From assembly GCA_938027685.1 (NCBI GenBank), contig CALJAM010000018.1:31452-95451 (forward strand): a DNA stretch of 64,000 nucleotides, read 5' to 3'. Source of the stretch: an uncultured Bryobacteraceae bacterium (lineage in GTDB: Bacteria > Acidobacteriota > Terriglobia > Bryobacterales > Bryobacteraceae). This document shows positions 28,940-38,302 of the stretch, piece by piece (positions within the stretch are counted from its first letter, which is position 1; every line of letters starts with the position of its first letter). Under the pieces are notes generated by a model. That model did not search any database, had not been told where the DNA came from, and was given only the letters and a program-made list of their open reading frames with translations. A program made the position numbers and the translations under genes.

Positions 28940-28940
28940 C

Positions 28941-29606
28941 TCAGGCAGGCATCGGGATCTTGATGATCTTCTTCTGGATGGCGTACTGCACCAGCTGGGC
29001 CTTGTTGTGAATGTCCAGCTTGCGCATCAGGTTGAACTTGTGCGCTTCGACGGTCTTGACGCTCAGGTTCAGTTGACAGGCGATCTCCTTGACCGAGTTG
29101 CCCTCAGCCAGCAGCTTGAGCACCTCCTTCTCGCGCGCCGTGAGCGTCGCGAAACGCGGCACGCGCGGTCCGTTCCGCAGCCGGCTCCTGAAGTCGTCCA
29201 CCAGTTGCGAGAGCATGCGCGGGCTCAGGTAGCTGCCGCCGCGGTGCACATCGCGAATGGCGGCCAGGCATTGAGCCGCAGGCGTATCCTTGAGAACGTA
29301 GCCGCTGCCGCCCACTTCCATGCTTTCGACGAGGTAGTCCTCGTCGTCATACATGGTCAGGAACAGCACCTTCGTCTCGGGCCGGTTGCGCCGGATCTGT
29401 CGGGCAGCTTCGAAGCTCGACGCGCCCGCCATGCCGATATCCATCAGCACCACGTCGGGGCGCAACTCGGCGGCCTTGGCGACGGCTTCGCCCGCCTCCC
29501 CAGCCTCCCCCACGACTTCCATGTCCGGTTCGGCGGAGATCAGCGTCCGCAAACCTTGCCGGAACAGTGTGTGATCATCCACCAGCAGGATTCGGATCTT
29601 GCCCAT
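28941..29606 (-). CDS. NarL/LuxR-family response regulator
   Basis: RILLVDDHTLFRQGLRTLI, DVVLMDIGM, LTAREKEVLKLLAEGNSVKEIACQLNLSVKTVEAHKFNLMRKL. Confidence 0.95.
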   Translation of the reverse strand: MGKIRILLVDDHTLFRQGLRTLISAEPDMEVVGEAGEAGEAVAKAAELRPDVVLMDIGMAGASSFEAARQIRRNRPETKVLFLTMYDDEDYLVESMEVGGSGYVLKDTPAAQCLAAIRDVHRGGSYLSPRMLSQLVDDFRSRLRNGPRVPRFATLTAREKEVLKLLAEGNSVKEIACQLNLSVKTVEAHKFNLMRKLDIHNKAQLVQYAIQKKIIKIPMPA

Positions 29607-29698
29607 GGTGACTTACCTTTCGCCGGCCTCCTTGCGCCGAAGACGCCCCTGCGGCCTTGGTGCTCGCCCCACGGCAACGCGCCCTTTGGCCTGCTTGC

Positions 29699-31324
29699 TC
29701 ATGCGGGAGACGCATGGCCCGCTTGGCGCCGGCGTGGCGCCAACTCCGGTGCGGGCAGCTCGACCGCGATCACGGTGCCGCGGCCCGGTGCGCTCCGGAG
29801 CTCCAGGCGGCCGCCCAACAGCTCCACACGGTCCTTGATCCCGCGCAGGCCGAGACCGCGAGAGTCGGCCAGGACCTCGCCCACCCGGAAGCCCACGCCG
29901 TCGTCCTCCACGCGCACCCTCACCCGCTTATCGTCAGACTGCAAGGAAAGGTTTAGACGCCGCGCCCGGGAGTGTTTGCCCGCGTTCGTCAGACACTCCT
30001 GCACCAAGCGGTAAAGCACGCGCTCCAACCGCTTGGGTACTTCGCGTCGCAGCCGGAGCTCCGCGCGCACCGGAATGCCGTAGCTCCTCTCGAAGCGCGA
30101 GATCAGTCGTCGCAGCGCCGCCTCCAGCCCCAAGTGCTCGAGCACCGCCGGACTGAGGTCCGCCACCAACCGGCGGATTTCCTCTATGCTCCGCTCGACC
30201 ATCCGCCGCGCTTCCGCCAGGCCGCGCCTGAGCCCATCCTCGGTCCCCGCCTGCTGCTCCAGCATCTCCAGCCGCAGCCTCAGGCACAACAGGCTCTGGC
30301 CGGCCTCGTCGTGCAGCTCTTGACTGATTCTCTGCCGCTCCGCCTCCTCGACATGCACCATCTGGGAAGCGAGCGCGCGGATCTGCTCCTCACGCGTGCG
30401 GAGTTCTTCGGCCAGCCGGGCCTTCTCGGACGCCGCGAGAATGCGTTCGGCCGCCACCGTGAGCACGCGTAGCTCCCGCGGGAGCCACTCGTAAGGCTTG
30501 CGGAAGCCCAATTGGAGCACCCCCGCCAGCGACCCGTCCGCCAGCAGCGGCACCGACCAGCAGGTCGAAAACTCCCTGCGCCATGATTCCTCCGGCACGA
30601 GGTCGCGGGCTGCGGAACCCATGACGATTTGCCGCGGCCTTGCCAGACGCCGCTCGATTCCACGTGGGAGGGCCGGAAGCGACGCAGCGCTACCCCGGGG
30701 CCAGCGTCCCGCCTGCAGCCAGCTCGAGCCGTCGCTCTCCCGCAGATACAACGCCGCCGCATCGGCCCGCGCCCATCGCACTAGCGTATTCAGGCACCGC
30801 TCGATCAGCTCCCGGTGGTCCCTCGCTTCCAGTTCGGCGCAGAAAAGCTCGTGGAAAGCCTCGGCCTCAGCCTCGCGGACCCGGTAATAGGCGTGATGCA
30901 GAACAAGCAGGGCGGCGAGATCGAGTTGCCGCCATGCCGTGCCCAATCGATTGAAGTGCGCGGGCGCCGCTCGCCGCAGCAGCCGCCCCAGGTGCCGACC
31001 CGCCCAACCCATCTCGAGCGCCACCCGCCCCGGAGCGACCTCGAGCTTGGCGAGCCGGCGGCCGTGGTAGTCCACCTGCTCGAAATAGTCTGCGAGGGGA
31101 CGCCCCTCCGCCAACACGGCCGCAGCCCCGATGCACGTGACGGGCGCTAGCGCCCGCCGCACGGCGGGCGGCACGCCGGCCGTCCTCCACCGCTGGGTCG
31201 CCAGCCTTTGCAGACGCGGCAGATCGGGCGCCGCCAGACGCGCCAGCTCGAGCAGCGGCGCGCGCAACTCCTCCAGCAGAGATCCCGCCAGTTCCCCGGC
31301 CGCCGAAAACGCCTTCGTGCGCAC
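29699..31324 (-). CDS. Sensor histidine kinase (HisKA_3/NarX type, GAF-like domain)
   Basis: EEAERQRISQELHDEAGQSLLCLRLRLEML; VRVEDDGVGF; GLGLRGIKDRVELLGGRLEL. Confidence 0.93.
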   Translation of the reverse strand: MRTKAFSAAGELAGSLLEELRAPLLELARLAAPDLPRLQRLATQRWRTAGVPPAVRRALAPVTCIGAAAVLAEGRPLADYFEQVDYHGRRLAKLEVAPGRVALEMGWAGRHLGRLLRRAAPAHFNRLGTAWRQLDLAALLVLHHAYYRVREAEAEAFHELFCAELEARDHRELIERCLNTLVRWARADAAALYLRESDGSSWLQAGRWPRGSAASLPALPRGIERRLARPRQIVMGSAARDLVPEESWRREFSTCWSVPLLADGSLAGVLQLGFRKPYEWLPRELRVLTVAAERILAASEKARLAEELRTREEQIRALASQMVHVEEAERQRISQELHDEAGQSLLCLRLRLEMLEQQAGTEDGLRRGLAEARRMVERSIEEIRRLVADLSPAVLEHLGLEAALRRLISRFERSYGIPVRAELRLRREVPKRLERVLYRLVQECLTNAGKHSRARRLNLSLQSDDKRVRVRVEDDGVGFRVGEVLADSRGLGLRGIKDRVELLGGRLELRSAPGRGTVIAVELPAPELAPRRRQAGHASPA

Positions 31325-31465
31325 CTGAACTTAATCGTGCGGGCGCCGGCCGGCCTTTAGTCTCCTTCGCCGGCCCGGTGTTTGACTTTCCGCCCGGCCT
31401 TTCAGTACCCTATCGGTTCGACCCGGCGGGCCGCCGGCAGCGCGCGGCGGCGCTGTCGGAACGCC

Positions 31466-31906
31466 ATGGCCGAAGAGACCGCCCGCGAGACCTATCGCAT
31501 CGATCGCAGCCTGGAAAGTCGCCTGGAAAGCGCTGACGCGGCCGAGGAACTGGCTGTTTCCGTGGCGCGCGAGGCCGGCCTCGACGAGGACGAACAGCAT
31601 CGCTTCGGCATGGCGGTGCGCGAAACCGTGATCAACGCCGTCGTCCACGGAAATCGCTATAATGCCCGCAAGAAGGTTTACTTGAGCATCCTAGCGACGA
31701 AAGATCGGCTCACGGTGACCGTGACGGACGAGGGCGAAGGCTTCCGGCCGGAATCCCTGCCCAACCCGGTCGCCGAGGAAAACATTCTGCAACAATCCGG
31801 GCGTGGAATCTTCCTGATCCGCGCCTTCGTGGACGAGTTCCACGTGCGCCGCGCCCCGCAAAAAGGCGCGGAAGTCACCTTGGTCAAATATGTCCGGCGG
31901 CCGTAG
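31466..31906 (+). CDS. Anti-sigma regulatory factor (RsbW/HATPase_c family)
   Basis: FGMAVRETVINAVVHGNRYNARKKV; VTDEGEGFRPESLPNP; GRGIFLIRAFVDE; start ATG 31466. Confidence 0.9.
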   Translation: MAEETARETYRIDRSLESRLESADAAEELAVSVAREAGLDEDEQHRFGMAVRETVINAVVHGNRYNARKKVYLSILATKDRLTVTVTDEGEGFRPESLPNPVAEENILQQSGRGIFLIRAFVDEFHVRRAPQKGAEVTLVKYVRRP

Positions 31907-31945
31907 CGGACGCCGCCCGGCAAAGTTCCAGCGAGGAGGATTCAA

Positions 31946-32293
31946 GTGAGCGTACGACTTAGCACCCGGCAGGTAGGTGACGTTACCGTGGTGGACGTCT
32001 CCGGAAGGATTACCTTGGGAGAAGGGTCGAGCAGCCTGCGCGAAACCATTCGCGAGCTGCTGGCGAAGGGCCATCGCAAGATCCTGCTGAACCTGGCCGA
32101 CGTCTCCTATATCGACAGCTCCGGCATAGGCGAACTGGTGTCCGGCTACACCTCGGTGACGAACGCCGGCGGCCAGCTCAAGCTCGTCAATCTGACCAAG
32201 CGCGTCAACGATCTGCTGCAGATCACCAAGCTTTACACCATCTTCGACATTTACGACAACGAGATCACGGCCATCCGCAGCTTCGGGACTTGA
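31946..32293 (+). CDS. STAS-domain anti-sigma factor antagonist
   Basis: VVDVSGRITLGEGSSSLRETIRELLAKGHRKILLNLADVSYIDSSGIGELVSGY. Confidence 0.93.
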   Translation: MSVRLSTRQVGDVTVVDVSGRITLGEGSSSLRETIRELLAKGHRKILLNLADVSYIDSSGIGELVSGYTSVTNAGGQLKLVNLTKRVNDLLQITKLYTIFDIYDNEITAIRSFGT

Positions 32294-32300
32294 TGCCGAG

Positions 32301-32323
32301 CCGGACGCCACGCCCGCGTCCGG
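32301..32323 (+). other. Stable stem-loop between STAS and TPR genes
   Basis: CCGGACGC-cacgccc-GCGTCCGG, perfect 8-bp stem. Confidence 0.45.
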
Positions 32324-32362
32324 GCACGCTAAAATCGTCTTAGACCTGCCAGCGAGGCCAAC

Positions 32363-33064
32363 GTGGATCGTATCACCCGCAAGGAGCTCAAGACCGATAA
32401 GTTCGTCACCGAGGTCAGTGAGACGGTCGAGTTCTTCGCAACCCATCGTCGGGAGATCATACGCTACGGCGCAATCATTCTCGCCGGTCTCGTGCTGCTC
32501 GCAGCGGGTAGCTGGTACCGGCGCCATCAGCGCGCCCTCCGGCAGGAGGCCCTCAACCAGGCGTTGGCGATTTACAACGCACCCGTCGGACAGACCGGCA
32601 ACCCCTTCCTGCCCGGCTACCCCAGCGAAGAGGAAAAAAACAAGGCCGCGCTGAAGGCCTTCTCCGAGCTGGCCGCCCGCCATCCTCGCTCCCCGGAGGG
32701 GCTGATCGCAATCTACTACTTGGGAACGATGGCCGCCGATCGCGGCGACCTGGCGGAGGCCGAGCGGCGCCTCAAGCAGGTGGCGGAATCGCGCCAGGCG
32801 CACTACGCCTCGCTCGCCAAGATCGCCCTCAGCGACATCTACCGCGCCCAGGGCAAGCTGGGCGAGGCCGAAAAATTGCTGCGCTCGCTGATCGACAAGC
32901 CGACCGACTTCGTCTCCAAGGAACACGCCACCATTCTCCTGGCCGAGTTGATCAAGGACCGACGCCCGGAAGAGGCGCGCAAGCTGCTCGAACCGCTGCG
33001 CACTGAGCGCAGCGTGATCAGCCGGCATTCGCTGTCGCTGTTGGCGGAGATCCCGCCCAAGTGA
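32363..33064 (+). CDS. TM-anchored tetratricopeptide protein (YfgM/Tol-Pal-like)
   Basis: One TM (IIRYGAIILAGLVLLAAGSWYR) then TPR-like EGLIAIYYLGTMAADRGDLAEAERRLKQV. Confidence 0.75.
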   Translation: MDRITRKELKTDKFVTEVSETVEFFATHRREIIRYGAIILAGLVLLAAGSWYRRHQRALRQEALNQALAIYNAPVGQTGNPFLPGYPSEEEKNKAALKAFSELAARHPRSPEGLIAIYYLGTMAADRGDLAEAERRLKQVAESRQAHYASLAKIALSDIYRAQGKLGEAEKLLRSLIDKPTDFVSKEHATILLAELIKDRRPEEARKLLEPLRTERSVISRHSLSLLAEIPPK

Positions 33065-33073
33065 ATCGGGGCC

Positions 33074-34195
33074 ATGGGCCTGCTCGCGCCCGGCCTGCGC
33101 TTCCCCGTGGCGCGCAGCCGCGGACGGCGCTATCCCGAACCGGAACATCCTTACCGGAATCCTTTCCAGCGCGATCGCGATCGCATCGTGCATGCCCGCG
33201 CCTTCCGCCGTCTGGAGGACAAGACCCAAGTCTTTCCGCCCGACCTCTCCGATCACTTCCGCAACCGCCTGACGCACACCATCGAGGTCGCGCAGATCGC
33301 ACGTACGGTCGCCGGCGTGCTGGGCCTGGACGAAGACCTCACCGAGGCGCTGGCCCTCGCGCACGACATCGGGCACCCTCCCTTCGCTCACGCGGGCGAA
33401 GAGGAACTCGACCGCCAGATGCGGCGTTTCGGCGAACGCTTCGATCACAACCTCCACGCGCTGCGCATTGTCGAGAGCTTCGAACAGCGATACGCCCGCT
33501 TCCCGGGCCTGAACCTCACCTTCGAGGTGCGCGAAGGCATCGTCAAACACTCGCGCGAGCTGGAACCCGGCCGGCAGCCCGATCTGGACGAATACCTGCC
33601 CGGCTTGCGCCCACCGCTCGAGGCCCAGTTGATCGATGCGGCCGATGAAATCGCCTACAACACCGCGGATCTGGACGACGCCTATTCGGCCGGCTTCTTC
33701 AGCTTTCAGGAAGCGGCGGAGGAGATCGCCGGCTTCCGCCAAGCAGCCGAGGAGGTTGCACGCCTGTTCCCCGAGGCGCCCGAACGCATCCGCTTTCACG
33801 AGATCCTGCGCCGGCTGATCGATCGCCTGGTGACCGGACTGATCCAGGGAACCGTGAGGGCGGTGGGCGAGTCGGGCGTCGCCGATGTCGAGGACGTCCG
33901 TCGCCACCCGCACCGGCTTGTGACCCTCAGCGCCGATGCCGCCGGGCTCGCGCGCCAGCTCAAAGACTTTCTGTGGCGGCGCGTCTACGATTCCGCCCCC
34001 GTGCGCGAGGAGCGCCGGCGCTCGACCGCTGCCATCGCGGCCCTGTTCCAATACTACCTGGAAGATCCCTCCCGACTGCCCGAACCCTACGCCGTGCTGG
34101 CGGCGCACGGCGCGCCCCATCGGGTCATCTGCGACTACATCGCAGGCATGACCGACGGTTTCCTCCGCCGCACCTGTCGCCGCCTCGGCCTATGA
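33074..34195 (+). CDS. Deoxyguanosinetriphosphate triphosphohydrolase-like (HD)
   Basis: RDRDRIVHARAFRRLEDKTQVF, RNRLTHTIEVAQIARTVA, LAHDIGHPPFAHAGEEEL. Confidence 0.95.
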   Translation: MGLLAPGLRFPVARSRGRRYPEPEHPYRNPFQRDRDRIVHARAFRRLEDKTQVFPPDLSDHFRNRLTHTIEVAQIARTVAGVLGLDEDLTEALALAHDIGHPPFAHAGEEELDRQMRRFGERFDHNLHALRIVESFEQRYARFPGLNLTFEVREGIVKHSRELEPGRQPDLDEYLPGLRPPLEAQLIDAADEIAYNTADLDDAYSAGFFSFQEAAEEIAGFRQAAEEVARLFPEAPERIRFHEILRRLIDRLVTGLIQGTVRAVGESGVADVEDVRRHPHRLVTLSADAAGLARQLKDFLWRRVYDSAPVREERRRSTAAIAALFQYYLEDPSRLPEPYAVLAAHGAPHRVICDYIAGMTDGFLRRTCRRLGL

Positions 34196-34363
34196 GGACC
34201 CGCGGAACCCGCTCTCCTCGTGCGTAACGTAGCTGGAGAGCTCGGCCAGCCTGACGCCGTGCAGCTTGCGCAAATGCCGGCAGATCTCTTCGGCCAGATC
34301 CTCCGGGCGCTCCCAGTCCTCGTGCTCCAGCTCGACTTTCACGAACACGTCGGTGCGTCGCAT
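34190..34363 (-). CDS. Small conserved-looking protein of unknown function
   Basis: MRRTDVFVKVELEHEDWERPEDLAEEICRHLRKLHGVRLAELSSYVTHE; 57 aa, plausible alpha/beta composition. Confidence 0.5.
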   Translation of the reverse strand: MRRTDVFVKVELEHEDWERPEDLAEEICRHLRKLHGVRLAELSSYVTHEESGFRGSS

Positions 34364-34416
34364 CAGCCGGATGATACGATAGGATCGAACGCCACTGCAC
34401 GGGAAAGATTCCCCTA

Positions 34417-35070
34417 ATGGCAGGTGCAACCAGCAATCTCTGCGAACTATGCGAGACCCGTCGCGCGCGGCGCGCCTGCCCCGGCATCCGGGGCGAGATC
34501 TGCTCGGTCTGCTGCGGCACCGAGCGTGAGGTCACCGTAAGCTGCCCGCTCGATTGCCCCTACCTTGAAGAAGCGCGTCGCTTCGAGCGGCTGCCGGCCG
34601 GCGCCGGCGAGCCGCCCACGCCCGAAGTCGAGTTGACCGAGGATTTCATCGACCGCAACGCGGGGCTGATCGGCCTGGCGGCAGATGCCATCGCCCGCAT
34701 GGCCCTCGAGGTGCCCGGCATCGTCGACTCCGACGTGCGCGAGGCCCTGGACTCGCTCGTGCGCACCTACCGTACGTTGGAGACGGGCCTCTATTACGAG
34801 ACTCTCCCGGCGAATCCGCTCGCCGGAGCCATCCACCGCACCGTGCGCAGCGAAATCGAGGAAACGCGCCGGCGGATACGCGAAGCCCGCGGGACCACAC
34901 CCTACCGCGATGCCGACATTCTGGGCGCGTTGGTCTTCCTGCAGCGGCTCCACCACGTCGCCCACAACGGAAGGCCGCGCGGCAGGGCCTTCATCCACCA
35001 GCTGGTCCGGGAGTGGCAGCGCCGTCGGCAGGCCGAGCGCGAGCGCTCCTCGAACATCATCCTGCCGTAG
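34417..35070 (+). CDS. Protein of unknown function with N-terminal Cys-rich zinc-ribbon-like module
   Basis: CELCETRRARRACPGIRGEICSVCCGTEREVTVSCPLDCPYLEEARRFE. Confidence 0.8.
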   Translation: MAGATSNLCELCETRRARRACPGIRGEICSVCCGTEREVTVSCPLDCPYLEEARRFERLPAGAGEPPTPEVELTEDFIDRNAGLIGLAADAIARMALEVPGIVDSDVREALDSLVRTYRTLETGLYYETLPANPLAGAIHRTVRSEIEETRRRIREARGTTPYRDADILGALVFLQRLHHVAHNGRPRGRAFIHQLVREWQRRRQAERERSSNIILP

Positions 35071-35659
35071 CAGCCCCGCGCTCCACCTGCTCCACGAACA
35101 GGCGGTGCACCCGTCGGTCCGCGCTCAGCTCGGGGTGGAACGTCGCCGCCATGTGGCGTCCTTCCGCCACGAGCACCGGATCGCCGAGATAGCGCGCGTA
35201 AACGCGCACATTCGGTCCCGTGCGGCGGATGATCGGCGCGCGGATGAAAACCGCCTCCAGCTCGCCCTCCCCGGCGGCGCGCGCGAATTCCGGCTCCGGC
35301 TCGAGCCGGACCACGCGGCTTTCCAGCTGTCGTCCGTAGGCGTTGCGCTCGACGACGATGTCCATTAGCCCCAGGGAAGGCTGCGGCGGGTTCGTCACCT
35401 CGCCGGCCAGCAGGATCGCGCCCGCGCACGTGCCTAGGATCGGCCGCTGGCGGCCGAAGACCCGGAGCGCCTCGAACATGCCTTCATCCTCCAGCAACCG
35501 GAGCATGGTCGTGCTTTCACCGCCCGGGATGACGAGCGCGTCCAGCCCGTCGAGCTCCGTGACCCTGCGAACCATGACCGGACGCGCTCCTGCTTGCTCC
35601 AGCGCCTTCCCGTGCGCCTCGAAGTCCCCCTGCAATGCCAACACGCCGACCCTTCTCAT
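35057..35659 (-). CDS. pdxT: Pyridoxal 5'-phosphate synthase glutaminase subunit
   Basis: RRVGVLALQGDFEAHGKALEQAG, LVIPGGESTTM, GTCAGAILLA; start 35659. Confidence 0.95.
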   Translation of the reverse strand: MRRVGVLALQGDFEAHGKALEQAGARPVMVRRVTELDGLDALVIPGGESTTMLRLLEDEGMFEALRVFGRQRPILGTCAGAILLAGEVTNPPQPSLGLMDIVVERNAYGRQLESRVVRLEPEPEFARAAGEGELEAVFIRAPIIRRTGPNVRVYARYLGDPVLVAEGRHMAATFHPELSADRRVHRLFVEQVERGAATAG

Positions 35660-35672
35660 GGACGGAGAGTCC

Positions 35673-36557
35673 TCACCAGCCGCGTACCGCGAGCCGCTGG
35701 GATTCGGGTAGGTGCGCAACGTCCAGACCCGGCATGCCCATGCCCAGCTCCTCGCTGGCCTCCAGCAGTTTCTGCGGGTCGTTGTAGTAGGTGACCGCTT
35801 TCACGATGGCTCGCGCACGCGCTTCGGGATCCTCGCTCTTGAAGATCCCCGAACCCACAAACACCGCCTCGGCGCCCAACTGCATGACCAGCGCCGCATC
35901 GGCCGGCGTCGCGATGCCTCCGGCAGAGAAATTGGGCACCGGCAGTCTGCCGTGCTCGGCCACCCACTCGACCAGCTCCAGCGGCGCCCCCAGCCTCTTG
36001 GCTTCCGCCGCCAGCTCCTCCTTGCCCATCACCGTAAGCTGGCGGATCTCCCGTTGAATGGCGCGCATGTGCCGCACGGCCTCGACCACGTTGCCCGAGC
36101 CGGCCTCGCCCTTGGTCCGGATCATGGCCGCGCCCTCGGCAATGCGCCGCAAGGCCTCGCCCAGATTGCGCGCCCCGCAGACGAACGGCACCTTGAAGGC
36201 CCGTTTGTCCACGTGATGCTCCTCGTCGGCCGGCGTGAGCACTTCGCTTTCGTCGATATAGTCGACGCCCAACGCCTCCAGGATCCGCGCCTCCATGAAG
36301 TGCCCGATGCGACACTTCGCCATCACCGGGATCGAGACCGCCTCCATGATCTCGCGGATCTTGCGGATGGGCGCCATCCGCGCCACGCCGCCTTCGCGCC
36401 GGATGTCGGCCGGCACGCGCTCCAGCGCCATGACGGCGACCGCGCCGGCCTTCTCGGCGATCCGCGCCTGCTCGGCGTTGGTGACGTCCATGATTACGCC
36501 GCCCTTCAGCATCTCCGCCAATCCGACTTTCACGCGAAACGCATCGTCCAGAAACAT
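35673..36557 (-). CDS. pdxS: Pyridoxal 5'-phosphate synthase lyase subunit
   Basis: [52 protein letters not shown]. Confidence 0.97.
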   Translation of the reverse strand: MFLDDAFRVKVGLAEMLKGGVIMDVTNAEQARIAEKAGAVAVMALERVPADIRREGGVARMAPIRKIREIMEAVSIPVMAKCRIGHFMEARILEALGVDYIDESEVLTPADEEHHVDKRAFKVPFVCGARNLGEALRRIAEGAAMIRTKGEAGSGNVVEAVRHMRAIQREIRQLTVMGKEELAAEAKRLGAPLELVEWVAEHGRLPVPNFSAGGIATPADAALVMQLGAEAVFVGSGIFKSEDPEARARAIVKAVTYYNDPQKLLEASEELGMGMPGLDVAHLPESQRLAVRGW

Positions 36558-36602
36558 GCTGTCGACCTCCTCGGGGCCGCCGTGGCCGGCGCCCCCAAAA
36601 TC

Positions 36603-38075
36603 TCAAACCAGCGCGGGCGCGGGCTCGTAGCCTTCGCCGCCGCGCGCGTGTCGCAACTCGTTCCGCAGCAGCCGACCCAGGATTTCAACCCCGCGGCGGA
36701 TTCTCTCCGCCGGCAGGCCGGCAAAACTCAACCGCAAGGCGCATGGATCGCGCCGCGAGACCTCGAAGTACGCCCCGGGCAGGTAGGCCACGCCTTCGGC
36801 CAAGGCCCGCGGCAGCAGCCCTGCGGCGTCCAGGCCCCCGGGCAGGCGCACCCACACGTTCATGCCGCCCTGGGGCCGCGAATAAAACGTTCCCTTTGGG
36901 AAATGTTTTTCCAGGGCGCCCAGCAGCGCCCGCAACCGCTCGGCCCCGGCCGCACGCACACGCTCGCGGTGCGCCGCCAGTCTGCCCGATTCGGCGAAGC
37001 GCAGCAGCACGGCCTGCGAGAGATGATCCGTGTGCAGGTCCGCAGCCTGTTTGGCCTCCGCCAGCCGCGCCACCAGGAGCTTGGGCGCGATCACCCAACC
37101 CACGCGCAGACCCGGAAAGCCCGCCTTGGAAAAGCTGCTTACCAGGACCGTGTCCCCGGACTCGTCCAACCGCTTCATCGGGGGCTGAGCCGCCCCGTCG
37201 TAGCGCAGCTCGCCGTAGATGTCGTTCTCGATGAGCACCGCGCCGGCCTCCCGCACCATGCGCAAGAGGCTTTGGCGCGCATGGACCTCCAAGGTCGCGC
37301 CGGTCGGATTCTGAAAGTCGGGCGTCACCGCGACCAGCCGCGGACGGAGGCGCCCCAACAGCCGCCCCAACTCGTCCAGGTCGATTCCTCCGGGGCCTAC
37401 CGGCACCCCCGCCACACGCGCGCCCGCCCGCAGGAACACGTTCTTCAGGCCCGGATAGACCGGATCTTCCACCAGGACGGCATCGCCTGGCCTCACCAGA
37501 ACCCTGGCCAGCAAGTCCAGGGCCTGCTGGCAGCCGCTGGTGACAATCACGTCGTCGCCATCGCGCAGCAGCCCGCGTTTCCGCGCCTCCGCCGCCAGAT
37601 ACTGGCGCAGGGGAGGATAGCCCAAGGGCGACCCCAACTGGAGGATGGCCGCCGCATCCGGCCCCGCCAGCACTTCCTCAGCCGAGCGGCGCAGGTCCTC
37701 GAGCGGGAACAGATCCTCGGCAGGACGCGAGCTCGCGAAACTGATCAATCCGGGGCCGCCCGGCGGCGCGGGTGCCGGCGGGAGATCCGCGGGGGGCAAA
37801 AGCTTTTCCCAAGCCAGGGCGGGCAGTGCGGGCCCGGTCGCGACAAAGCTGCCCCGGCCGACGTGTCCGCGGATCAGGCCTTCGGCTTCGAGCAGGGCGT
37901 AGGCGGCGGTGACGGTGGTGCGGTTCAGACCAAGCCGACCAGCCAATTGGCGGCTCGGTGGCAATCGCTCGCCCGCCCGCAGCTCCCCGCTGACGATCAT
38001 CTCCCTGAGCCGCAGGTAAAGCTGCCGATAAAACGGCACCCGCGAGTCCGGATCGAGCCGGATCCCGATCTGCAT
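36603..38075 (-). CDS. MocR/PdxR-family GntR-HTH/aminotransferase-fold regulator
   Basis: PFYRQLYLRLREMIVSGELRAGERLPPSRQLAGRLGLNRTTVTAAYALLEAEGLI then fold-type I aminotransferase domain; ATG 38075. Confidence 0.92.
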   Translation of the reverse strand: MQIGIRLDPDSRVPFYRQLYLRLREMIVSGELRAGERLPPSRQLAGRLGLNRTTVTAAYALLEAEGLIRGHVGRGSFVATGPALPALAWEKLLPPADLPPAPAPPGGPGLISFASSRPAEDLFPLEDLRRSAEEVLAGPDAAAILQLGSPLGYPPLRQYLAAEARKRGLLRDGDDVIVTSGCQQALDLLARVLVRPGDAVLVEDPVYPGLKNVFLRAGARVAGVPVGPGGIDLDELGRLLGRLRPRLVAVTPDFQNPTGATLEVHARQSLLRMVREAGAVLIENDIYGELRYDGAAQPPMKRLDESGDTVLVSSFSKAGFPGLRVGWVIAPKLLVARLAEAKQAADLHTDHLSQAVLLRFAESGRLAAHRERVRAAGAERLRALLGALEKHFPKGTFYSRPQGGMNVWVRLPGGLDAAGLLPRALAEGVAYLPGAYFEVSRRDPCALRLSFAGLPAERIRRGVEILGRLLRNELRHARGGEGYEPAPALV

Positions 38076-38084
38076 TGCCCTCGT

Positions 38085-38113
38085 AGCATACCATATTGGT
38101 CGGCTAGGTTCAA
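38085..38113 (-). promoter_or_regulatory. Sigma70-like promoter for the MocR gene
   Basis: Reverse strand TTGAAC-N17-TATGCT; -10 ends 9 nt from the ATG at 38075, implying a very short or leaderless transcript. Confidence 0.5.
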
Positions 38114-38137
38114 CCAACCGTCCGCCCCCCGCCACGT

Positions 38138-38167
38138 TTGACAGGCTTCCCGACGCCTCCCTATCAT
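38138..38167 (+). promoter_or_regulatory. Sigma70-like promoter for the ABC operon
   Basis: TTGACA-N18-TATCAT. Confidence 0.6.
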
Positions 38168-38302
38168 GAGTATTCGAGTCGTTTCACCGCCGTCCTGATA
38201 TTGCTACGCAGGCGCGTCCGCTGCCGCGCCCGGCCGGTCGAGGCATGGTTCCTCTCTGGACGGGCGTGGGCGGCACGCCGCGCCTCGTCCTGTGAGGGTC
38301 GG

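Noticed and set aside
28430-28940. Possible gene in the 500-bp gap before the response regulator
   Set aside because: Overlapping short ORFs on both strands, Arg/Pro/Ala-rich, no recognisable family; more likely non-coding or decayed.
31691-34120. 809-aa minus-strand ORF
   Set aside because: Antisense shadow of RsbW/STAS/TPR/dGTPase, all of which have clear family motifs.
35712-38141. 809-aa plus-strand ORF
   Set aside because: Antisense shadow of pdxS and MocR genes.
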